The position numbers were made by a program, and so were the translations under genes. Shown one piece after another: positions 24,571 to 36,345 of a stretch of DNA of 64,000 nt (position 1 is the first letter of the stretch; the number at the start of each line of letters is the position of its first letter). This DNA comes from Sulfuriferula sp047300855. Lineage in GTDB: Bacteria > Pseudomonadota > Gammaproteobacteria > Burkholderiales > Sulfuriferulaceae. The notes beneath the pieces are model-generated. The model worked only from the letters and a program-made list of their open reading frames with translations, had not been told where the DNA came from and searched no databases. The DNA lies in assembly GCF_047300855.1 (NCBI RefSeq), contig NZ_CP170197.1, positions 434,001-498,000 of the forward strand, in the 5' to 3' direction.

Positions 24571-25896
24571 TTATTCCAGGGCTGCCAGATTGGTGCCATT
24601 CAACAAATTGAGCTTGGCGACCAATGGCTGCGTGGCACTACGGAACATGGGCTGATATTGAGCCGAGATCGGGAAAGCGTAAGGAATTTTTGCGGTAAGC
24701 GGATTTACCGCCACGCCTGCAATACGGAACTCAAAGTGTAAATGGGGGCCGGTAGCCCAACCGGTGCTACCTACATACCCAATCACGTCACCCTGGTGGA
24801 TTTTTTCGCCTTTGTGCAGACCTTTGGCGAACGCTGACAGGTGACCATATGCTGTGCTGTAATTGCCGCTGTGCTGCAGCAGGATAAAGTTGCCGTAGCC
24901 GTTTTCCTGGCCAGCAAAAGCCACTACTGCATCGGCGACGGCCTTGATTTTGGTGCCTGCAGGCGCCGCATAATCAACGCCTTTGTGCTCTCGCCATTGC
25001 TTCAGGATGGGGTGGTAACGCATGCCAAAGCCGGAAGAGATGCGAGAGAATTCGATCGGCGAACGCAAAAAAGCTTTTTTCAGGGACTTGCCGTCCGGAG
25101 TGTAATACTCGCCTTTGCCATCGGGTTGCCGGAAGTAGACGGCCTTGTATGTGTGGCCGTTATTGGTAAACTCGGCTGCCAGTATGTGCCCAGTCATGAC
25201 TGGTTCACCACTGCTGTACAACACCTCGTAAACAACCTTGAATTGGTCGCCGCGGCGTATATCACGGTGGAAATCAATATCGGCGGAAAACAGCGTAGCC
25301 ATTTGGGTGACAATGCTGTCTGGTATGCCAGCCGCATCAGTGGCGCCAAACAATGAATTGTGAATTTCACCAGATTTCATGACAGTTCTGGTTTCCAGCG
25401 CAGCTTGCTGTTGCGTGACCGTAAAATTTTGTCCCTGTCTGGAGATTTGCAACAGCGAGCCAGAGGAATTGATATGGCGTAACCACAACAGTTCACCGGA
25501 GTCGGTCGTTTGAGCCTGGATGCGTCTACCGGGCTTGATTTGCGCAAGCGCGCGGGTAGCCGCCGGGTTGTGAAGGAATTTCGCGCTTTCTTCACTGGAT
25601 ACGCCCAGTCGGTCAAGAATCGTGGCTACAGTGTCGCCGGATTCAATGCGTTCGTCGCGCCAATAGGCGGTCGACGGGATGGAATTGTCAGCCTCGATTA
25701 TGGTGGAGGGAACGGTCAGATTCTCAATGACAGTGCTAACGGGAATATTGTTGGTATCCGTTTGTGGCGCGACACCAAAGGCAGCAATGATGCCAAAAAG
25801 TGGTAAGGCGGATGCGGCGACCAGCCAGCGCAGGCGCACTTTACGCGCATGCAATTTGTCGGCATGCGTTAAACTTACTGCTTTTTGGTTGGTCAT
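24571..25896 (-). CDS. M23 peptidoglycan endopeptidase with OapA/LysM-like domain (MepM-like)
   Basis: A 441-residue inner-membrane-anchored protein. One membrane helix lies near residues 27-45 (WLVAASALPLFGIIAAFGV). A LysM/OapA-like domain follows (about 85-150, ESGDTVATILDRLG), and a C-terminal M23 metallopeptidase (about 285-400) has H-x3-D in HKGVDYAAPAGT and HLHFE as zinc ligands. It should cut peptide cross-links so new peptidoglycan can be inserted. The tyrS gene is divergent. The tyrS/M23/anmK order is common in Betaproteobacteria. Confidence 0.9.
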   Translation of the reverse strand: MTNQKAVSLTHADKLHARKVRLRWLVAASALPLFGIIAAFGVAPQTDTNNIPVSTVIENLTVPSTIIEADNSIPSTAYWRDERIESGDTVATILDRLGVSSEESAKFLHNPAATRALAQIKPGRRIQAQTTDSGELLWLRHINSSGSLLQISRQGQNFTVTQQQAALETRTVMKSGEIHNSLFGATDAAGIPDSIVTQMATLFSADIDFHRDIRRGDQFKVVYEVLYSSGEPVMTGHILAAEFTNNGHTYKAVYFRQPDGKGEYYTPDGKSLKKAFLRSPIEFSRISSGFGMRYHPILKQWREHKGVDYAAPAGTKIKAVADAVVAFAGQENGYGNFILLQHSGNYSTAYGHLSAFAKGLHKGEKIHQGDVIGYVGSTGWATGPHLHFEFRIAGVAVNPLTAKIPYAFPISAQYQPMFRSATQPLVAKLNLLNGTNLAALE

Positions 25897-26050
25897 TGTG
25901 CCGCCTTTCCATACAGATTTGACGCGTGAGCTTAACAGATTGGGGCCAAAGCGGAAAGCGTGGGAATCCGTTTCATGAAGTTATATAGCGGTCAATAAGT
26001 AAATATCTTTAAATTTATGTTCTATTTTTGAGAAAACACTCGAGGCGGTA

Positions 26051-27256
26051 ATGACTGATTCGGAAATACAAGAAACCCTGCGCATTATCAGGCGCGGTTG
26101 CGATGAGTTGATCGTAGAGCAGGAGTTGGTGGAGAAGCTGCGCACAGGTAAACGCTTGCGCGTGAAAGCAGGTTTTGACCCGACTGCGCCCGATCTGCAC
26201 TTGGGCCACACAGTACTGCTGAACAAAATGCGTCAGTTGCAGGATTTGGGACATCATGCCTTGTTCCTGATAGGGGATTTCACCGGCATGATTGGCGATC
26301 CTACGGGTAAAAATGCCACACGTCCGGCGTTGACGCGCGAGCAGGTGCTGGAAAACTCCAGATCTTATACCGATCAGGTATTCAAAATACTCCAACCCGA
26401 GCAAACCGAAGTGGTATTCAACTCCACCTGGATGGATAGGCTGGGAGCGGCAGGGATGGTCAAGCTAGCGGCCAGCCATACTGTGGCGCGAATGCTGGAG
26501 CGGGATGACTTCCACAAACGGTATAAGGGAAACCAGCCTATCGCCATACATGAATTTCTCTACCCGTTGGTGCAGGGCTATGATTCTGTGGCGCTCCACG
26601 CGGATTTGGAACTGGGTGGTACGGACCAGAAATTTAACCTGCTAATGGGGCGCGAACTACAGAAGCAACATGGACAGACTCCGCAATGCGTCCTCACCAT
26701 GCCTTTACTGGAAGGTCTGGATGGCGTTAACAAAATGTCCAAATCGCTGGGCAACTATATAGGCATCACAGAAGCGCCCTCGGAAATATTTGGCAAAATC
26801 ATGTCTGTGTCTGATGAGCTGATGTGGCGTTATATAGAGTTGCTTTCTTTCGAATCCTTGGAAACTATCGTTGGCTGGCGTGAACAGGTCAATGCCGGAG
26901 CGAATCCTCGCGATACCAAAGTGCGCTTCGCCCAGGAAATTGTGGCGCGTTTTCATGGCCCTGCGGCGGCAGCCCAGGCACTAAACGATTTCGAGGCGCG
27001 CTTCAGGCAGGGCGCCATCCCTGATGTGATGCCGGAGGTAAGTTTGCGGGCTGATAATGGCAGTCTGTCCATTACGCAAGTGCTCAAGCAGGCGGGGCTC
27101 ACAACCAGCACCTCTGATGCCATGCGCATGATCGAGCAGGGCGGGGTGAGGATGGATGGCGACAAGATCAGCGATAAAACATGGGTGTTGAACGCGGGCA
27201 CGTGTGTGGTGGTGCAGGTTGGAAAGCGTAAATTTGCCCGAGTCACAATCGTCTAA
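26051..27256 (+). CDS. tyrS: Tyrosyl-tRNA synthetase TyrS
   Basis: A 401-residue class I synthetase. The HIGH-type motif is HLGHTVLL (near residue 46) and the KMSKS loop is NKMSKSLGNYIG (near 230). A C-terminal S4 RNA-binding domain (about 335-400, GGVRMDGDKISDKTWVLNAG) binds tRNA-Tyr. Length and motif spacing match the TyrRZ-type enzyme. It charges tRNA-Tyr. GAGGCGG precedes the start. Confidence 0.96.
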   Translation: MTDSEIQETLRIIRRGCDELIVEQELVEKLRTGKRLRVKAGFDPTAPDLHLGHTVLLNKMRQLQDLGHHALFLIGDFTGMIGDPTGKNATRPALTREQVLENSRSYTDQVFKILQPEQTEVVFNSTWMDRLGAAGMVKLAASHTVARMLERDDFHKRYKGNQPIAIHEFLYPLVQGYDSVALHADLELGGTDQKFNLLMGRELQKQHGQTPQCVLTMPLLEGLDGVNKMSKSLGNYIGITEAPSEIFGKIMSVSDELMWRYIELLSFESLETIVGWREQVNAGANPRDTKVRFAQEIVARFHGPAAAAQALNDFEARFRQGAIPDVMPEVSLRADNGSLSITQVLKQAGLTTSTSDAMRMIEQGGVRMDGDKISDKTWVLNAGTCVVVQVGKRKFARVTIV

Positions 27257-27311
27257 CATATTGAACTTAAAGCACATCGATTGGCATGATGTACTTTTTA
27301 TGAAAAAACGA

Positions 27312-27339
27312 TTGACGGCGTGTTTTAGGGCTGTATAAT
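27312..27339 (+). promoter_or_regulatory. rRNA operon promoter P1
   Basis: TTGACG (27312-27317), 16-base spacer, perfect TATAAT (27334-27339). The next bases TCGCATCTCG repeat almost exactly after P2. Confidence 0.8.
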
Positions 27340-27441
27340 TCGCATCTCGTTGTTGATCGGCATGCGCAGAAAACAGATTAAAATCATCTAGTTAATAGCG
27401 TTTTGTGAAAACTTTGTGAGTTCTGGATTTTGAAAATGTTG

Positions 27442-27469
27442 TTGACATGCGGATTTAAGTAAGTATAAT
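27442..27469 (+). promoter_or_regulatory. rRNA operon promoter P2
   Basis: TTGACA (27442-27447), 16-base spacer, TATAAT (27464-27469), then TCGCACCTCG. Same spacing and discriminator as P1, 130 bases downstream of it. Confidence 0.85.
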
Positions 27470-27514
27470 TCGCACCTCGCTGATTGAGGCGAGAATGAAT
27501 GAAATTGGAATCAC

Positions 27515-27527
27515 CGCTCTTTAACAA
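27515..27527 (+). promoter_or_regulatory. boxA antitermination site of the rRNA leader
   Basis: CGCTCTTTAACAA closely matches the NusB/S10-bound boxA consensus; a second boxA-like TGTTCTTTAAAAA occurs at 29839-29851 in the 16S-23S spacer. Confidence 0.8.
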
Positions 27528-27532
27528 CAAGA

Positions 27533-27556
27533 CAACCGATAAGTGTGGGTATTTGC
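27533..27556 (+). other. 5' arm of the 16S rRNA processing stem
   Basis: CAACCGATAAGTGTGGGTAT and four more bases pair with 29266-29289 (22 of 24 positions), enclosing the 16S gene. This is the RNase III-type precursor stem. Confidence 0.8.
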
Positions 27557-27709
27557 GATGGGTACCTGATTTTGGGAACTGGGTAACTGGTAACTGGAAG
27601 AGGGAAGTAAGAAATTGCAAGTGCTCAGACTTAAAGCATTAAAACTTTGAGAATGAGCGACCGCGGTTTGGTGGAGTCTTAGGACGAGACTGAATCGCAC
27701 ACAGGAATT

Positions 27710-29252
<1,543 letters not shown>

Positions 29253-29377
29253 GAGAAAGCCTGTTGTAAATATCCACACTTATCGGTTGTTGTTGTCGAA
29301 CAGGAAACGGAAGCGAGATCCAGGACCAGGGCAGAGTCCCAGCCTGAGTCAGCATCTTCGACCAGATCCTGCACACC

Positions 29378-29454
29378 GGGTCTGTAGCTCAGTTGGTTAG
29401 AGCACCGTGTTGATAACGCGGGGGTCGTTGGTTCGAGCCCAACCAGACCCACCA
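29378..29454 (+). tRNA. tRNA-Ile (GAT)
   Basis: A 77-base cloverleaf with acceptor GGGTCTG/CAGACCC, anticodon loop TTGATAA, T-loop GGTTCGAGCCC and an encoded CCA. Located in the 16S-23S spacer as in many Proteobacteria. Confidence 0.97.
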
Positions 29455-29559
29455 CTGATTTGACATAAGCGGCGCGTGGCGGCGTTGTCGCCGGACTTGC
29501 CTACATAAGTAGGCGGCACCCGGCTCCACCTTGCTACGCTTGCTTCTGTCAAATCAGTG
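29453..29559. repeat. Long hairpin between tRNA-Ile and tRNA-Ala (first of two)
   Basis: CACTGATTTGACA (from 29453) pairs with TGTCAAATCAGTG (to 29559). Further interrupted pairing continues inward, with an inner hairpin CCTACATAAGTAGG near 29500. The outer stem starts at the CCA end of tRNA-Ile, so it may guide precursor cutting or may be an inserted palindromic element. Confidence 0.7.
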
Positions 29560-29581
29560 ATTGGCGGAAAAGCTTGGTTAA

Positions 29582-29688
29582 CCGTTAAGCGGATTGACCA
29601 AGTAGCGCCAGGCGGGAGGAAGCGACGTGTGCTGTTGCACACGAGCGCCCGAGCAACGCCGCGCTACGCCGGTCAGGTCGCTTAACGG
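29582..29688. repeat. Long hairpin between tRNA-Ile and tRNA-Ala (second of two)
   Basis: CCGTTAAGCG...TGACC..GTAGCG at 29582-29607 pairs with CGCTAC..GGTCA...CGCTTAACGG ending at 29688. It encloses a perfect inner hairpin CGTGTGCTGTTGCACACG near 29625-29642. Its 3' arm runs into the first bases of tRNA-Ala. Confidence 0.7.
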
Positions 29689-29762
29689 GGGATTAGCTCA
29701 GCTGGGAGAGCACCTGCTTTGCAAGCAGGGGGTCGTCGGTTCGATCCCGTCATCCTCCACCA
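29687..29762 (+). tRNA. tRNA-Ala (TGC)
   Basis: A 76-base cloverleaf with acceptor GGGGGAT/ATCCTCC (one G-T pair), anticodon loop TTTGCAA, T-loop GGTTCGATCCC and encoded CCA. Confidence 0.97.
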
Positions 29763-29850
29763 GGTTTCGTGTGAAGTAGCCATGAAGCGTCAGGTGTAAA
29801 GTGCACGCACTTTAGACCTCACTCTTTATGAGTGGAGCTGTTCTTTAAAA

Positions 29851-29870
29851 AATTGGAAGAAGTAAAGTGT
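29851..29870 (+). other. 5' arm of the 23S rRNA processing stem
   Basis: A 20-base segment perfectly complementary to 32993-33012; together they enclose the 23S gene and would form the RNase III precursor stem. A shorter inner stem pairs 30021-30038 with the 23S 3' end at about 32906-32923. Confidence 0.8.
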
Positions 29871-30030
29871 TTATTGCCGGCCGGGCAGCGAGCGATCGCT
29901 GCCTGAATGGCGATAGACAAACGGGTTTTGATTGTATCAACCGATCCGGGCTTAGTCAGTCTGGATCGGGTAGCAAACGCTGATTAACCTGTAACTGAGC
30001 GAATCTCGCAAGAGAGACTTAAGGTTATAG

Positions 30031-32915
<2,885 letters not shown>

Positions 32916-32945
32916 ATAACCTTAAGTAGTGGGTTACTGGTTAAT

Positions 32946-32983
32946 ACAGCGCAGCGCGATTAAAACAGCGCAGTACAATCAAA
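32946..32983. repeat. 19-base tandem repeat in the 23S-5S spacer
   Basis: ACAGCGCAGCGCGATTAAA (32946-32964) is followed at once by ACAGCGCAGTACAATCAAA (32965-32983), 16 of 19 positions the same. Confidence 0.6.
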
Positions 32984-33060
32984 ACACGCAACACACTTTA
33001 CTTCTTCCAATTCGGGACGCGGTCTGATCGAAAGATCGCACCGCGTCCGAGCAGCTTACG

Positions 33061-33173
33061 TCTGACGACCATAGCGTCCTGGAACCACCCCTTCCCATCC
33101 CGAACAGGGCCGTGAAACGGGACAGCGCCGATGATAGTGTGGATTACCCATGTGAAAGTAGGTCATCGTCAGA
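33061..33173 (+). rRNA. rrf: 5S ribosomal RNA
   Basis: About 113 bases with terminal stem TCTGACGACC / GGTCATCGTCAGA and the loop segments CCATCCCGAAC and GGATTACCCATGTGAAAGTAGG typical of bacterial 5S. A stable hairpin (33014-33049, GGACGCGG / CCGCGTCC) lies just before it. Confidence 0.95.
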
Positions 33174-33183
33174 CTTCTATACC

Positions 33184-33217
33184 AAAAAACCCTCAGGTGA
33201 AAACCTGGGGGTTTTTT
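33184..33217 (+). terminator. Terminator of the rRNA operon
   Basis: AAAAAACCCTCAGGT / ACCTGGGGGTTTTTT with a GAAA loop, just after 5S. Confidence 0.95.
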
Positions 33218-33384
33218 ACTTTTAAGGCAATACAATCTACTGAATTTAAAACCCAACTGTTTGCTTTGCAGATACGTGCAGTTCGCAGATGAATTGCAGC
33301 GTGCAAAAGCGGTGGAGCAAACCGTGCAGCAGCAAAGTTAGGCGCAACAACACGCAATAGACCAGCAGAGCCAATGAAGCGTGT

Positions 33385-34143
33385 TTAAACCTCGTGCGTA
33401 ACGCTTACTGAAGTCTTTGTCTCCAGAAGTAGGCGATGAAGCACTTCTCCGGCGAGCATCAGACCGAAAAGTGCCGGCATGTAGCTGATGGTGCCGTTGA
33501 TGGCGCGCGGACGGCCAGGACCCTCTACTGGTTGTGGTGGCAATGGCGCCCTGGGCGCTTCATCGGAGAATACCGTTAAGACCCCATTTTTGATGCCGTG
33601 CCGCTGCAGTCGCTTACGCATGATGCGAGCCAATGGGCACATCTCGGTCTGGCTGATATCTGCAAGCCTGATTCTGGAAGGATCGAGACGGTTGCCTGCT
33701 CCCATGCTGGAAGCAACGAACAAGCCGCGTTGCAAGCTACTCTGCACCAAGGCCACTTTGCAATTAAGCGAGTCGATGCAGTCAATCACATAATCAACCT
33801 CCTGCGGCACGTATGCGCTGACGTTTTCCGGCGTCAGAAATACCCGGTGGATGACCACTTGGCAGGCCGGGTTGATATCCATGATGCGCGACTGCATTAA
33901 TTCCGCCTTGGATTGCCCCACCGTGGAAAGCAGCGCAGGTAATTGGCGGTTGATATTGCTGGTGGCGACCACATCATGATCCACCAGCGTGAGCTTGCCC
34001 ACGCCTGCGCGTGCCAGTGCTTCCACGCAATAAGATCCGACGCCGCCCAGCCCTGCGACAAAAATGTGTTTGCCGGCTAGCAGTTGCAGGCCGGCGTCAC
34101 CCAGCAGGATGTGGGTGCGTTCGAATTGAGGCAATGCGGTCAT
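33385..34143 (-). CDS. tcdA: tRNA threonylcarbamoyladenosine dehydratase TcdA
   Basis: A 252-residue E1-like (ThiF/MoeB-family) ATP-dependent enzyme. The N-terminal VAGLGGVGSYCVEALARAGVGKLTLVDHD is the adenylate-forming Rossmann motif. It lacks the zinc-binding CxxC pairs of ThiF/MoeB, as usual for TcdA (CsdL/YgdL). It cyclises t6A37 in tRNA to ct6A. It is the last gene of a seven-gene overlapping run, starting inside the antiporter stop (ATGA). Confidence 0.92.
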   Translation of the reverse strand: MTALPQFERTHILLGDAGLQLLAGKHIFVAGLGGVGSYCVEALARAGVGKLTLVDHDVVATSNINRQLPALLSTVGQSKAELMQSRIMDINPACQVVIHRVFLTPENVSAYVPQEVDYVIDCIDSLNCKVALVQSSLQRGLFVASSMGAGNRLDPSRIRLADISQTEMCPLARIMRKRLQRHGIKNGVLTVFSDEAPRAPLPPQPVEGPGRPRAINGTISYMPALFGLMLAGEVLHRLLLETKTSVSVTHEV

Positions 34144-35402
34144 TTACTCACCTGTGTATCGATGGCCGTAGCCGTGTCATTGCGTTGATATATCCATTTG
34201 ATGATGAACGGCGGCACCACGGTGGTCAATGCGATCACAATCAGCAGCGCCGCGTAGACTTGCGCATCCAGAATGCCATTGGCAAAACCGATCTGAGCGA
34301 AAATCAGACCCACTTCACCGCGCGGGATCATGGACAGGCCAATGACCGTTTGCTGCAGGCGTGGTTCCTTGATCAGGAAGCCGGAAACCAGCTTGCCGGC
34401 AACGGCGACCACCAGCAGCGCGGCAGACAGACCCCAGACGAAGGCCGACGACCAGTCCACCTGTTTGAGGTTGAGCGAGACGCCGACCATCACGAAGAAC
34501 AGCGGCGTGAAGGTATGGATCAACGGCCGCATCTGGCTCTCCAGGCGATGAGACAGCTCCGGGCTGGGTGCGAATATCCGGTTCAGGTAAGCGGAGAACG
34601 GGATGCGCAGTCGCTCGGTGAGCGTGACGCGGAAGTGTTGTCCCATGGCGATGCCGGCTGCGAACCCACCCATGATCTCGGGCGCGCCGATGGCATGTGC
34701 CAGATAGCTGAACAGCATGATCAGGCTCAGAGCCATGGTCAGTAACAACCCTGGCGAACTGCTGCGGCGCTCGAAATGGCCGATGATGAAAGCCATGAAT
34801 TTGGCCGCGAACGGAGACAGCAACATGAACAGGACGATGTAAGCGCCGACCTTGCCGGTCGCCGCCAGTGACATTTCCCCGGATACCGCAAACTGGTAGA
34901 GGAAAGCGAGCAGGATCACGCCAACGATGTCATCCAGTACCGCAGCGCCAATAACGATTTGCGCTTCGTCACTGTTGCGGCGACCTAGATCGGTCAGCAC
35001 GCGCACGGTGATGCCGATACTGGTCGCGGTCAGGGTGCCGCCGATGAACAGGCTGGCCAGCAAAGACATGCCAAACATTGCGTGGCTGACCAGGTAACCG
35101 AACCCGAACGGAAACACCACGCCGGCGATGGCCACGACGATGGGTTTGGAACCGGCCTTGGCGAGGCGGAACACGTCGGTATCCATACCCACTTCGAATA
35201 GCAGCAGGATAATGCCGATTTCCGCCAGCAGCTTCATGGTGGCGTCCGGACTGACCAGTCCGAGCAAGGACGGGCCGATGATGAGGCCGGCGGCGAGTTC
35301 GCCGATTACTGCCGGAACACCGATGCGTATCGCCAGCTCGGATAAGAACCGTGCAGCCAGCAATAAAACAGCGAGGGTGAGAAAGAAATTATGTGCTTCC
35401 AT
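34140..35402 (-). CDS. CPA2-family cation:proton antiporter (Kef-type membrane domain only)
   Basis: A 420-residue polytopic protein with about 12 membrane helices. Typical CPA2 segments are GELAAGLIIGPSLLG, LLLFEVGMDTDV, GAAVLDDIVGVILLAF (the DD-type ion site), AGIAMG and MIPRGEVGLIF. It has no C-terminal TrkA-N/RCK domain, so it resembles GerN/NapA-like Na+ or K+/H+ exchangers more than full KefB/C. Overlaps tatD by 14 bases. Ion unknown. Confidence 0.9.
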   Translation of the reverse strand: MEAHNFFLTLAVLLLAARFLSELAIRIGVPAVIGELAAGLIIGPSLLGLVSPDATMKLLAEIGIILLLFEVGMDTDVFRLAKAGSKPIVVAIAGVVFPFGFGYLVSHAMFGMSLLASLFIGGTLTATSIGITVRVLTDLGRRNSDEAQIVIGAAVLDDIVGVILLAFLYQFAVSGEMSLAATGKVGAYIVLFMLLSPFAAKFMAFIIGHFERRSSSPGLLLTMALSLIMLFSYLAHAIGAPEIMGGFAAGIAMGQHFRVTLTERLRIPFSAYLNRIFAPSPELSHRLESQMRPLIHTFTPLFFVMVGVSLNLKQVDWSSAFVWGLSAALLVVAVAGKLVSGFLIKEPRLQQTVIGLSMIPRGEVGLIFAQIGFANGILDAQVYAALLIVIALTTVVPPFIIKWIYQRNDTATAIDTQVSK

Positions 35403-36183
35403 GCTGAGAAATCGTTTCCAGTTGAAGGGACAAGGCGGCGCAGGCGTTGTTGGAAGTGATATGCATGACCATATCCGGTGTGATGCCGCGCAGCTCGGCT
35501 AGCACAGCGGCAATGCGCGGGAGTTGCTCAGGGCCATTGCGTTTCGAGTGTAGCCAGGCTGGCGCCATATCCGGCGCGTCGGTTTCCAGCACGAGGGCTT
35601 CGGGCGGCAGCTCGGCGGCAAGACGACGCAAATTCGAGGCCCGAGTATAAGTCATCGCGCCCCCGAAGCCCAGTTTGAACCCCTGCCGGATGAACGCTTC
35701 GGCTTGCTGACGACTACCGCTGAAGGCGTGGGCGATGCCGCGCCGGATACCGAAGCGACGCAATTGTTTCAATACCTGATCGTTGGCGCGGCGGCTATGG
35801 AGCAATACCGGCAGGTCGAAATCACGGGCGATTTTAAGCTGTTCGGTGAAGAAGTATTCCTGTGTCGCCGCGTCCAGATCCGGCACGAAAAAATCCAGCC
35901 CGATTTCGCCTATTGCCACGGGGCGCTGCCGCTCAATGGCAGCGCGCAGCAAGATGAGATGTTCCGGCAGATGTGCGTGGATGTACATCGGATGCAGCCC
36001 CAGCGCCGGCACGCAGCCGGGATAGCGCTGGCAGACAGCCAGTACGGCGCTGAAGTTGGTGTACTGCACTGCTGGAACAACAATGGTTTTAACGCCTGCC
36101 GACCAGGCCTGAGCCGCCACCGTGTCGCGGTCGGTGTCGAACTCGGCGGCGTCCAGGTGGCAGTGGGTGTCAATTAGCGTCAT
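35389..36183 (-). CDS. TatD-family metal-dependent hydrolase
   Basis: A 264-residue TIM-barrel deoxyribonuclease-type enzyme. DTHCHLDAAEFD provides the first HxH metal site, GEIGLDFF the Glu, LLHSRRAND the next His, HAFSG and ETDAPDMAPAW the last His and Asp. TatD proteins act as 3'-5' DNases or related hydrolases in the cytoplasm. The start codon directly follows the stop of a 53-codon ORF (TGAATG). Confidence 0.9.
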   Translation of the reverse strand: MTLIDTHCHLDAAEFDTDRDTVAAQAWSAGVKTIVVPAVQYTNFSAVLAVCQRYPGCVPALGLHPMYIHAHLPEHLILLRAAIERQRPVAIGEIGLDFFVPDLDAATQEYFFTEQLKIARDFDLPVLLHSRRANDQVLKQLRRFGIRRGIAHAFSGSRQQAEAFIRQGFKLGFGGAMTYTRASNLRRLAAELPPEALVLETDAPDMAPAWLHSKRNGPEQLPRIAAVLAELRGITPDMVMHITSNNACAALSLQLETISQHGST

Positions 36184-36345
36184 TCAGAACTCACCACGGC
36201 CAGCCAATTGGCCACCGCCAATGCGAACACCGGCGTAGCGGAGGCAAATTACATAGTCGGAGACGATTTCCCTGTAATCCAGCACAAGCATGGAGAAATC
36301 GTCCAATGGCGTCGGGGATGGGGAGGGAGTAAACTTTTGGTTCAT
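36184..36345 (-). CDS. Putative 53-residue protein between the Ca2+-ATPase and tatD genes
   Basis: An uninterrupted frame from ATG 36345 to TGA 36184. Its start forms an ATGA overlap with the ATPase stop and its stop abuts the tatD start (TGAATG), exactly the spacing seen between the other genes of this operon. The peptide begins MNQKFTPSPSPTPLDDFS, then a short helix-like stretch (MLVLDYREIVSDYVICL) and a Gly-rich basic tail. No family is recognised and there is no signal peptide or clear membrane helix. Codon use resembles the neighbours. Real translation is inferred from the junctions. Confidence 0.5.
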   Translation of the reverse strand: MNQKFTPSPSPTPLDDFSMLVLDYREIVSDYVICLRYAGVRIGGGQLAGRGEF

